Position numbers and translations under genes: made by a program. DNA of 9,108 bases, taken from positions 1 to 9,108 of the forward strand of contig DLMG01000004.1 in NCBI GenBank assembly GCA_002479245.1, read 5' to 3'. Position 1 is the stretch's first letter. Each line of letters begins with the position of its first letter. The notes below the pieces were generated by a model. The model did no database searches and was not told where the DNA came from. It saw nothing but the letters and a program-made list of their open reading frames with translations. Positions 1-5,095 of the stretch are shown here, one piece after another. This stretch comes from Verrucomicrobia subdivision 3 bacterium UBA7542 (GTDB lineage Bacteria; Verrucomicrobiota; Verrucomicrobiia; Limisphaerales; UBA11358).

Positions 1-39
1 CGGTAGAGAAATTTCGGTTAGAGTATTAAACAAGGTTAA

Positions 40-77
40 GTGGCAGGCCGGCGCGCTCCGCGCATCCGGCCTGCCAC
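40..77. repeat. GC-rich hairpin after the SSB-like gene
   Basis: Bases 40-51 and 66-77 are perfect 12-bp complements. Inside them a second small stem (GCGCG, loop CTC, CGCGC) can form at 51-63. The hairpin begins 13 bases after the stop codon of the SSB-like gene. On the minus strand it is followed by only a weakly T-rich stretch, so it is not a textbook intrinsic terminator. It may be a terminator, a rolling-circle origin or packaging hairpin of the element, or a dispersed palindrome of the host genome. The structure is certain, its role is not. Confidence 0.7.
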
Positions 78-90
78 CTTCACCGTGTTC

Positions 91-420
91 TCATGCCACC
101 AGTTCAGCATCCTTGACGACCAGGCGCTTGTCCCGTTCTTCCCAGCGAATCACTTTCAGCGTGACCTGCTGGAATTCCGGCAGTTTTGGAAACGTGACGA
201 CGTTCTCGCCATCCAGTTTCACCTTGCCGTCCTTGGGGTCGTGGAATGCTTCCCACACCGCCAGACCAGGTTGCAACGCCAGTTCATGCCGCGCGATCAC
301 AAACACGCCAGAGCCGTCTTTGCGCTTGTGCGCCTTGGCGGTGCTGGACATGACCACGCCACGGATGAACAGGCCATTCAACTTTTCGCCTTGAGCAGTT
401 GATTTTGCATTTTCAGCCAT
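91..420 (-). CDS. Small SSB-like protein (probable ssDNA-binding protein)
   Basis: This 109-residue protein is charged and rich in alternating hydrophobic residues from about residue 37 on (GVFVIARHEL, VTLKVIRWEERDKRLVVKDAELV). That suggests a beta-rich, OB-like fold; no signal peptide or membrane segment is seen. The start is well supported: AAAGGAGG at 431-438 lies 10 bases upstream of the ATG. The gene overlaps the 3' end of the Rep gene by 43 bases in another frame, so its ribosome binding site lies inside rep and the two are expected to be co-transcribed. Filamentous phages place a small ssDNA-binding protein directly after Rep, and the length fits. The function is inferred from position, size and composition; I do not recognise a diagnostic motif. 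It could be another small replication or coating protein. Confidence 0.6.
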   Translation of the reverse strand: MAENAKSTAQGEKLNGLFIRGVVMSSTAKAHKRKDGSGVFVIARHELALQPGLAVWEAFHDPKDGKVKLDGENVVTFPKLPEFQQVTLKVIRWEERDKRLVVKDAELVA

Positions 421-1289
421 AGATTTAATCCCTCCTTTCTGTTGATGATGATTTCCCCGCTGCCTTTATAGCAACCATCCAGCGCAGCGGACAAAACCAG
501 ATGGTCGAATAGCTCCCGATATGGGATTTGAAATCTCACGGTCCGCGCCAGGCCGTTCTGCCGGATCACGCCCATGCACGCCCACCGCCAGAACCGTTCA
601 TCTATCGTGTACGAGGCCCGGTGCTTCTTCGGCTTGAGTGCGTCCAATCCGGTTTTCGGCATGGCTGGCTTGGTTTCTGCCGGTGGTTTCAAAAAGCCTT
701 TGGTCGTTTGGAACACCCGCAGCCGCTTCCGTTTCTTCACCCATTCCGGCAGGTCGCCGGCCTTGGAGACATATTTCAGAAGGTAATAAAAATCCTTGTT
801 GTCAATCCGTTGAACGGTCACCCAGCCCAAATCCCACAATTCGGCGAGCAGTTCCTTGGGCAGAAACCGGCGTGTCAGGAAAATGGCGTGGTAATGCACC
901 CAGCCGGATTCGTGAAATTCCACCTTGATGCAGTAGGGCGCATCTATGCCGTAGGTCTTGCCCTCATGTTCGACACCATGCCGGAGCTGAAAGAAGACTT
1001 TACGCAGCAGTTCCCGGCTGTGCTGGAACGCCGATTCTTCATCTTTGAACAGTTTCGTATCGAGCGTTAATGTTAGAAACAGCTTGCCGCTCACGTCGGG
1101 CAGCCGGTCCCAGAACCGCGCCACCACTTTGAAAATGCCAACCGGATGAAACCACGACGCCGGAATGAATTCCTTGATCGTTTGTTCGTAGGCATCGGTT
1201 TGATTGGCGGCTTTCGCCGGCAGGTTTCGATCCCCACCCCCACCTCCTTGGCTTACGGTTTCTTTGCAGGTTTCCCCAAGGTGGTTCAT
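378..1289 (-). CDS. HUH-endonuclease rolling-circle replication initiator
   Basis: This 303-residue protein has the three motifs of HUH-family Rep proteins in the right order: motif I FLTLTLD (71-77), motif II HYH (132-134) that binds the catalytic metal ion, and motif III around FYYLLKYVSK (167-176). Y168, Y169 and Y173 are candidate nucleophiles and K172 is the lysine usual in YxxKY-type motifs. Such proteins nick the double-stranded origin and stay covalently bound to the 5' end. The start at 1289 is preceded by GGAGGTGA and overlaps the stop of the upstream gene as ATGA, so translation is probably coupled. The first 40 residues, with a run of five glycines at 15-19, precede the conserved core and may be a flexible tail. 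The C-terminal part (about 220-303) is not recognised. Phage versus plasmid origin cannot be decided from this protein alone. Confidence 0.88.
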   Translation of the reverse strand: MNHLGETCKETVSQGGGGGDRNLPAKAANQTDAYEQTIKEFIPASWFHPVGIFKVVARFWDRLPDVSGKLFLTLTLDTKLFKDEESAFQHSRELLRKVFFQLRHGVEHEGKTYGIDAPYCIKVEFHESGWVHYHAIFLTRRFLPKELLAELWDLGWVTVQRIDNKDFYYLLKYVSKAGDLPEWVKKRKRLRVFQTTKGFLKPPAETKPAMPKTGLDALKPKKHRASYTIDERFWRWACMGVIRQNGLARTVRFQIPYRELFDHLVLSAALDGCYKGSGEIIINRKEGLNLWLKMQNQLLKAKS

Positions 1290-1522
1290 GGCATCACCTC
1301 CGGTTTCGACGCGATTGGAGCTTTAACTTTTGGCCTAAATATCCAATTCCCGTCCCATAATCGGTATTCCCGGACAAAAGGACCGGGCTGAAACGGCTTT
1401 CGGGGCGCCTGGTTTTCGTTTAGACGCGCCGCCTTGTGCGCCTCGATCTGCGCATAAAATTCTTCGGCGGTTAGCCACAAACGTTCCCGGTTGGCGATTT
1501 CCCAAAGCTCCTTGTTGGTCAT
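1286..1522 (-). CDS. Small protein of unknown function (78 aa)
   Basis: I do not recognise this protein. It is a soluble, charged 78-residue chain: an apparently helical N-terminal half (MTNKELWEIANRERL, then LTAEEFYAQIEAHKAARL) and a proline- and aromatic-rich second half (about 41-78). An in-frame GTG at 1531 would add three residues, but the ATG at 1522 is better. It overlaps the stop of the HTH gene as ATGA and has GGAG-type pairing just upstream (1526-1534). Its own stop overlaps the Rep start in the same way. This chain of 4-base overlaps makes it a real, translationally coupled member of the replication operon. It could be an accessory replication or DNA-binding factor; that is inference from position only. 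Confidence 0.7.
   Translation of the reverse strand: MTNKELWEIANRERLWLTAEEFYAQIEAHKAARLNENQAPRKPFQPGPFVREYRLWDGNWIFRPKVKAPIASKPEVMP
1294..1301 (-). promoter_or_regulatory. Strong Shine-Dalgarno of the Rep gene
   Basis: The minus strand reads GGAGGTGA here, with 7 bases between GGAGG and the ATG at 1289. It fixes the Rep start and lies inside the 3' end of the 78-residue gene, so ribosomes ending that gene are already beside the Rep start. Confidence 0.85.
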
Positions 1523-1743
1523 ACGCTCCACTCCGAGGGTTTGGAATTTTCCTTGAGGAACCGTTCCAGTTCACCGACCCAATAAATCGGGCGGTAGGTG
1601 ACGCGGCAGGGACGCAGCAAACCCCGCGCTGTCAGGCGGTCGAGAGTTGCAGGACTGACGCCAATCACCCTCGCCGCTTCAATGCGGTTCAGGCCCAGCT
1701 TCGGCGTCTGGTCTTCGGTCGAGTTCTTGTCTGTTGTTAACAT
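1519..1743 (-). CDS. Small HTH DNA-binding protein (excisionase/MerR-type)
   Basis: This 74-residue protein carries a winged helix-turn-helix of the excisionase/HTH_17 type. LNRIEAARVIGVSPATLDRL (18-37) is the HTH with the recognition helix in the second half, followed by a wing-like segment (GLLRPCRVTYRPIYW) and the closing helix VGELERFLKE (56-65). Proteins of this type serve as recombination directionality factors or as repressors in integrative elements. It is the first gene of the replication operon and overlaps the next gene as ATGA. A perfect inverted repeat covers its start codon, so it probably regulates itself and with it the Rep operon. No clear Shine-Dalgarno sequence precedes the ATG. 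Repressor and excisionase roles are both possible and not exclusive. Confidence 0.82.
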   Translation of the reverse strand: MLTTDKNSTEDQTPKLGLNRIEAARVIGVSPATLDRLTARGLLRPCRVTYRPIYWVGELERFLKENSKPSEWSV

Positions 1744-1762
1744 CGTCCATATTTAACAACAG
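1731..1762. promoter_or_regulatory. Perfect 10-bp inverted repeat over the HTH gene start (candidate operator)
   Basis: CTGTTGTTAA (1731-1740) and TTAACAACAG (1753-1762) are exact inverted copies separated by 12 bases that contain the start codon of the HTH gene (1741-1743). A TTAAATAT stretch on the minus strand, inside and next to the right arm, could be the -10 box. A dimer bound here would block both transcription and the start of translation. Its binding by the HTH protein is inferred; the integrase is an alternative ligand. Confidence 0.7.
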
Positions 1763-1778
1763 ATTCGCGACGGTTAAT

Positions 1779-1808
1779 TGCCGGTTCTGCATGTTGAGGA
1801 AACCGGCA
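1779..1808. repeat. 8-bp inverted repeat between the two element operons
   Basis: TGCCGGTT (1779-1786) pairs with AACCGGCA (1801-1808) across a 14-base loop. It lies 2 bases after the stop of the 289-residue gene and upstream of the HTH gene. It could terminate the integrase transcript (though there is no T-tract), or be an extra regulator or replication site. Bases 1744-1810 should also hold the promoter of the Rep operon, but no clear -35 box is seen. Confidence 0.5.
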
Positions 1809-1810
1809 GA

Positions 1811-2680
1811 CTAACCAGAGGAACTAGCAGACTTCAAAAACTTGTACGGAGCACCGACACCTTTCATCGAAAGTTTGATTTCATCGCAGACATCATTGAA
1901 CCATTCTTGCCCCCGGTCTTGAAAGGCAGGCGATTTTTTTAATTCGATGCGTAAGTCCTTGCGAGTTTTAGCGGGCAGCGTCCGACGCATTTTTTCCACC
2001 TCATATTGGAACGCCAGCAGTTCGCCGTAAACGTCAGCCCGCCGATCATCTCCGCTGAATTCTCCATCCTCATTCAAGAAAATGGAATATCCCTCATTCA
2101 TTCCTTTATAAAACATTTTGCCGGCCTTGGCGTCTTGATTTGCCACATGGTAAAGCGCTACTTGCCGGTGTTTGTCGAGATCCTCGAGTTTTGGTTTTGA
2201 TGCCAGCGTCAGCAACTCTTCCAATGATGCTTTATCGGATAACGGACGTTTCAGCATCTTCAAATAATACTCCCGCATTTCCTCCTCCCCGGAAACCGCA
2301 TCAAATTTGGCCTGTTGTTTCTCCGAAAGCCTATCCAAACCCTCTTTTTTCAGAATCTTTGGAACGTCGTGCGTGTAAAATACTTTGCAACGCTCAATGA
2401 GGCCGATGCATCGACCGTAGTTTTGCCAGTTGACACGGCGTTTGGGCTTGAGTTTCAAGATGGATTTCAAAATGGTCTGCCGGTATCGAATGCAAATATT
2501 TTTGGCCCACTCTGGCGTGCTGTTGGTGGGTTCCCATCCCGGAAGCGGTTCGAGGCCCACCGCATTTCGCAATTCACAGTGCAAGTCCATCATTCGAGCA
2601 AATATCGTCGGTTCGACATTGCGTCCACTGGCGCTGCTGTTCACTTCACCGCCTGATTTATCATCTGATTTTGCCATCAT
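1811..2680 (-). CDS. Unrecognised protein coupled to the integrase (289 aa)
   Basis: I do not recognise this family. The protein is soluble and highly charged, with no signal peptide or membrane segment. It has a polar N-terminus (1-25), a probable helical region with many Lys/Arg (about 60-130), long acidic and basic helices around 130-180, and a serine-rich end (SASSSG). Its ATG follows the integrase stop without a gap (TGA-ATG, with a second in-frame ATG next), so it is almost certainly expressed by reinitiation after the integrase. The gene looks more AT-rich than the chromosomal genes to the right. A role in integration, maintenance, immunity or host takeover would all fit the position; none is shown by the sequence. 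Confidence 0.75.
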   Translation of the reverse strand: MMAKSDDKSGGEVNSSASGRNVEPTIFARMMDLHCELRNAVGLEPLPGWEPTNSTPEWAKNICIRYRQTILKSILKLKPKRRVNWQNYGRCIGLIERCKVFYTHDVPKILKKEGLDRLSEKQQAKFDAVSGEEEMREYYLKMLKRPLSDKASLEELLTLASKPKLEDLDKHRQVALYHVANQDAKAGKMFYKGMNEGYSIFLNEDGEFSGDDRRADVYGELLAFQYEVEKMRRTLPAKTRKDLRIELKKSPAFQDRGQEWFNDVCDEIKLSMKGVGAPYKFLKSASSSG

Positions 2681-3856
2681 TCACCGACTCGCTGTTCCCT
2701 CGACGGGCAATGGGATTATTTTTTCGCTGCTCGCTCGATTAAAAGTCACTCGCTGGGCCATGTTTACGGAATGTTGATCGCGCAAATGTCCGTAAACTTT
2801 CATCGCCAGCGCGCCGCCGTCCTTGTGTCCCAGCCAGCGGCTCACCGTGGGAATATCAACACCGGACTCGATGCAAAGTGTCGCGAAAAGATGCCGCAGG
2901 TCATGGTGCGTGATCCGCTCCATACCGATCTCTTTCGCCGCCCGATCCATTGCTTTCTGACATTCACGCACGCGCATGACCGGATGCGAAGGCAGAGCGT
3001 CAGGATTTTCCGCCTTCAACCGTTCCAGAAGTTTCCGCATGTCGGGAATCATCGGGACGCGGCGGATCGTCCAGTTCTTCGTGCCGGTTACAGGGTCGCC
3101 GCGCACAATGATTTCCCCCTTGTCAAAATCACAATCCGCCCAGGTAATGTTGGCCGCTTCACTTTTACGAAATCCACCGAAGGCCAGAAAGCGAACCAGG
3201 TCCGCACAATACTTGCTGAAACCACCACCACCGTTTTCAACAGCGGAAACAAATTCCGTAAATTTTTCGGGTTCCGGCAGAGTCAGTCGTTTGGGACGTT
3301 CGCGCAGTCGTTTGATGAACCGCGCCGGATTGTCGTAGCGCGAACCCATTTCAATCCCGATTTCAAACAAGTTCCGCAAAATTGAAATCGTATGGTTGAA
3401 CGCGGTGGCGCTCCGGCCTGGACCAAATTTTGCCGCCCAATTCAAACAATCGGTTTTCGTGATGGAACGAACTTCTTTTCTTTCGAGTTCCGGCCAGCTT
3501 TTGAGCAGGGCGGTGATCCGCTGGACACAATAGTCCTTGGTGCGTGGTTTTAATGAAACGTTGCCGGCCAACCGTTGCTTATGGATTTTGATGGCGTCGG
3601 CCATCGTCAGTTTGCCAGCCGCTACCGAATCGCGGGACTCGGCGACTTGCCGCTCGTGTTTCTCAAAATCGGAAAGCCGCAGCTTGGCGACTGACAGCAC
3701 ATCGGTCTTGAGACTGCGACGGATGAGCTTGCCCTTAACGCGCAAACGTGCATAGTAAGTCCCAGATGGAACGTAGCGAATTAAGTTTGAATACTGTGTT
3801 TTCTGCCAATCTTTGTCCGATTCGGCAGTCACTGGCCGCGCTTTTTTCTCACTCAT
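2681..3856 (-). CDS. Tyrosine-recombinase integrase
   Basis: Site-specific recombinase expected to insert and excise the element. With the ATG at 3856 it has 391 residues. A SAM-like core-binding domain covers about 80-185 and the catalytic domain about 195-375. The catalytic set is complete: R230 (FGGFRKSE), K260 (GTKNWTIRR), H318 and R321 (HHDLRH), H344 (WLGHKD) and nucleophile Y355 (KVYGHL). The reading frame is open up to 3907, giving 17 more residues, but that stretch covers a near-perfect promoter, so I place the start at 3856. No Shine-Dalgarno sequence precedes it, and the predicted transcript starts at or next to the ATG. The gene ends directly at the ATG of the 289-residue gene. Its neighbour on the other side, the tRNA-Arg gene, is the probable integration target. 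Confidence 0.93.
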   Translation of the reverse strand: MSEKKARPVTAESDKDWQKTQYSNLIRYVPSGTYYARLRVKGKLIRRSLKTDVLSVAKLRLSDFEKHERQVAESRDSVAAGKLTMADAIKIHKQRLAGNVSLKPRTKDYCVQRITALLKSWPELERKEVRSITKTDCLNWAAKFGPGRSATAFNHTISILRNLFEIGIEMGSRYDNPARFIKRLRERPKRLTLPEPEKFTEFVSAVENGGGGFSKYCADLVRFLAFGGFRKSEAANITWADCDFDKGEIIVRGDPVTGTKNWTIRRVPMIPDMRKLLERLKAENPDALPSHPVMRVRECQKAMDRAAKEIGMERITHHDLRHLFATLCIESGVDIPTVSRWLGHKDGGALAMKVYGHLRDQHSVNMAQRVTFNRASSEKIIPLPVEGTASR

Positions 3857-3862
3857 GCAGCC

Positions 3863-3891
3863 AGTATACAAAAGCAGTATCCAAATGTCAA
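3863..3891 (-). promoter_or_regulatory. Near-consensus sigma70 promoter of the integrase
   Basis: On the minus strand TTGACA (3886-3891) is followed after exactly 17 bases by TATACT (3863-3868). Only 6 bases separate the -10 box from the ATG at 3856, so the first transcribed base should be at or within a base or two of the start codon, giving a leaderless mRNA. Confidence 0.8.
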
Positions 3892-3901
3892 ATTTCATTT
3901 T

Positions 3902-3925
3902 ACACAAGCTATAAAATGCTTGTGT
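3902..3925. repeat. 8-bp inverted repeat between integrase promoter and tRNA
   Basis: ACACAAGC (3902-3909) and GCTTGTGT (3918-3925) are perfect inverted copies with an AT-rich 8-base centre (TATAAAAT). It lies 10 bases upstream of the integrase -35 box and 10 bases before the tRNA. It could be a recombinase or excisionase site, or an operator. Its centre could also serve as the -10 box of the tRNA gene on the plus strand, with a poor -35 match near 3885-3890. Confidence 0.55.
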
Positions 3926-3935
3926 TTATTGGTGA

Positions 3936-4012
3936 GCGCCCGTAGCTCAGTTGGATAGAGCATCTGCCTTCTAAGCAGAGGGTCCCGCGTTCGAATCGCG
4001 GCGGGCGTACCA
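3936..4012 (+). tRNA. tRNA-Arg(UCU), intact, CCA encoded
   Basis: The full cloverleaf is visible. The acceptor stem is GCGCCCG/CGGGCGT (one G-T pair), with a D arm around GCTCAGTTGGATAGAGC and anticodon stem TCTGC/GCAGA with loop CTTCTAA, so the anticodon is TCT. The T arm holds GTTCGAATC, followed by discriminator A and a genomic CCA (4010-4012). It decodes AGA (and possibly AGG). The element ends just before its 5' end. Its own promoter region therefore lies in what appears to be element DNA, unless the element boundary is a little further left. Confidence 0.97.
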
Positions 4013-4126
4013 TTCCCTTTACGATTTGCGACTCCGCACGCGCGGAGCGGTGTTGCCGATTTACGAGTGCCAAATGCGGATTTCAAAACAGTTTCCTCAT
4101 TTTCAATTTTCCGGTAGCTTCGCCGC

Positions 4127-5014
4127 ATGTTGACGCTCGAACAAATGGCCGGATTGTTGGAGAAAAACCGGGCCGCCGCGTCCGCGCGCGTGAAGGAATT
4201 TTCCATCGGCGGCAAACCGTTCGCCTTCAATTCGCAGCCCGCCATCATGGGCGTCGTCAATCTTTCACCCGACTCGTGGTATCGCGAAAGTGTCTGTCTG
4301 ACGGCGGAGGCGGCAATTCAACGAGGCAAAGTTTTGCGCGAACAAGGCGCGGACATCGTGGACATCGGCGCGGAATCCACACTCGCCCATGCCGCGCGCG
4401 CGGATGGCGCGGCGCAAAACAGCAAACTGATTCCCGTCATCAAAGAGTTGCGGCGGGCGGGCGTTTTGGTCTCGGTCGAAACGTATCAACCCGCCGTCAC
4501 GCGCGCTTGTCTCGAAGCCGGTGCGAACATTTTGAATCTCACCGGCACGGACCACGGCGACGACTTGTTCCGCCTGGTTGCGGATCACGACGCGGCGGTG
4601 ATTATTTGTTACGTGCAGGGCAAAAACGTCCGCGAGGTTGGCGATTTCGACTTCAGTGCCGACCCGGTTGAAATGATGCGCGGCTATTTTGCGCGGCAGA
4701 TTGAAATTGCGCAGCGCCACGGTGTGGAAAAAATCATCCTCGATCCCGGTCTCGGCTTTTATTACCGCAATTTGCAGGACAGCGTCGTCCGCGTGCGGCA
4801 TCAGATGACCGTTTTCCTGAACACGTTCCGGCTGCGCGCGCTCGGTTTCCCGATTTGTCACGCGCTGCCGCATGCCTTCGAATATTTCCGCGACGAGGTG
4901 CGCTGCGCCGAACCGTTCTTTGCCGTGCTGGCCGCGCTGGGCAGGACTGATTTGTTCCGCACCCACGAAGTCCCGCGCATCAAGGCGGTGCTGGATACGC
5001 TGAAGGTTTTTTAA
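4127..5014 (+). CDS. Dihydropteroate-synthase-like protein, divergent active site
   Basis: This 295-residue protein follows the dihydropteroate synthase (FolP) TIM barrel from end to end. IMGVVNLSPDSW (40-51) stands for IMGILNVTPDSF, GADIVDIGAEST (74-85) for the DxGGEST block, VSVETYQ (115-121) for the SVDTxK block, ILNLTG (135-140) for IINDI, ILDPGLGF (204-211) matches, and FRTHEV (277-282) stands for RVHDV. Kept are N45, D79, E83, S84, T85, N137 and D206. Changed are the Asp of DTxK (now Glu), the RPG after GEST, and above all the SRKSF block, where the pterin-binding Lys is replaced by a CHALPHA stretch (244-250). FolP joins pABA to dihydropterin pyrophosphate; this paralogue probably binds a pterin-like ligand but may not catalyse that reaction. 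No Shine-Dalgarno sequence precedes the ATG. The gene is alone on its strand and converges on the methyltransferase gene. Confidence 0.8.
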   Translation: MLTLEQMAGLLEKNRAAASARVKEFSIGGKPFAFNSQPAIMGVVNLSPDSWYRESVCLTAEAAIQRGKVLREQGADIVDIGAESTLAHAARADGAAQNSKLIPVIKELRRAGVLVSVETYQPAVTRACLEAGANILNLTGTDHGDDLFRLVADHDAAVIICYVQGKNVREVGDFDFSADPVEMMRGYFARQIEIAQRHGVEKIILDPGLGFYYRNLQDSVVRVRHQMTVFLNTFRLRALGFPICHALPHAFEYFRDEVRCAEPFFAVLAALGRTDLFRTHEVPRIKAVLDTLKVF

Positions 5015-5021
5015 TCCGTTC

Positions 5022-5095
5022 CGTAGCGGCGACTCGGATGAGCGCCGCCATTTCCCGATACCGAATCAGCGGCGCTCTCCCGAGACGCCGCTACG
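5022..5095. repeat. Long imperfect palindrome with 28-bp arms (REP-like)
   Basis: Bases 5022-5049 and 5068-5095 are inverted copies matching at 24 of 28 positions, with an 18-base loop. Both ends read CGTAGCGGCG when read inward. It lies between the convergent DHPS-like and methyltransferase genes and could end both transcripts. Its arm also encodes the last residues and the stop of the methyltransferase. The shape is that of a mobile REP or MITE-like palindrome; copies elsewhere in the genome cannot be checked here. Confidence 0.8.

Larger units (their letters stand above)
1..3935 (-). mobile_element. Integrated rolling-circle (ssDNA) element, partial
   Basis: The stretch left of the tRNA-Arg gene carries a tyrosine recombinase, an HTH protein, an HUH replication initiator and an SSB-like protein, all on the minus strand and mostly overlapping or abutting. 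The integrase gene lies next to the tRNA, as is usual for integrated elements. The Rep to SSB order matches filamentous phages (inoviruses) and some rolling-circle plasmids. Three genes of the Rep group have clear Shine-Dalgarno sequences, whereas the chromosomal genes to the right have none, which supports a foreign origin. The left boundary and any structural genes lie outside the window, and no duplicate of tRNA sequence was seen in the first 100 bases. The right boundary at the tRNA 5' end is inferred. Confidence 0.75.

Noticed and set aside
40..402. Plus-strand open frame of 120 residues at the left edge
   Set aside because: It is antisense to the SSB-like gene and the hairpin. The minus-strand gene has a strong Shine-Dalgarno site and operon context.
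3857..3907. N-terminal extension of the integrase from the ATG at 3907
   Set aside because: It is a short hydrophobic stretch encoded by the -35/-10 promoter region. The ATG at 3856 is the better start.
4032..4047. CTCCGC/GCGGAG hairpin after the tRNA as a terminator
   Set aside because: The stem is only 6 bp, lies 19 bases after the tRNA and has no T-tract. It is too weak to call.
3895..4260. Minus-strand open frame of 121 residues across the tRNA gene
   Set aside because: Its central part is the antisense translation of the tRNA (the familiar AAIRTRDPLLRRQMLYPTELRA type of spurious protein).
4265..4966. Minus-strand open frame of 233 residues
   Set aside because: It is antisense to the DHPS-like gene, whose protein has clear family motifs. 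The antisense frame has none.
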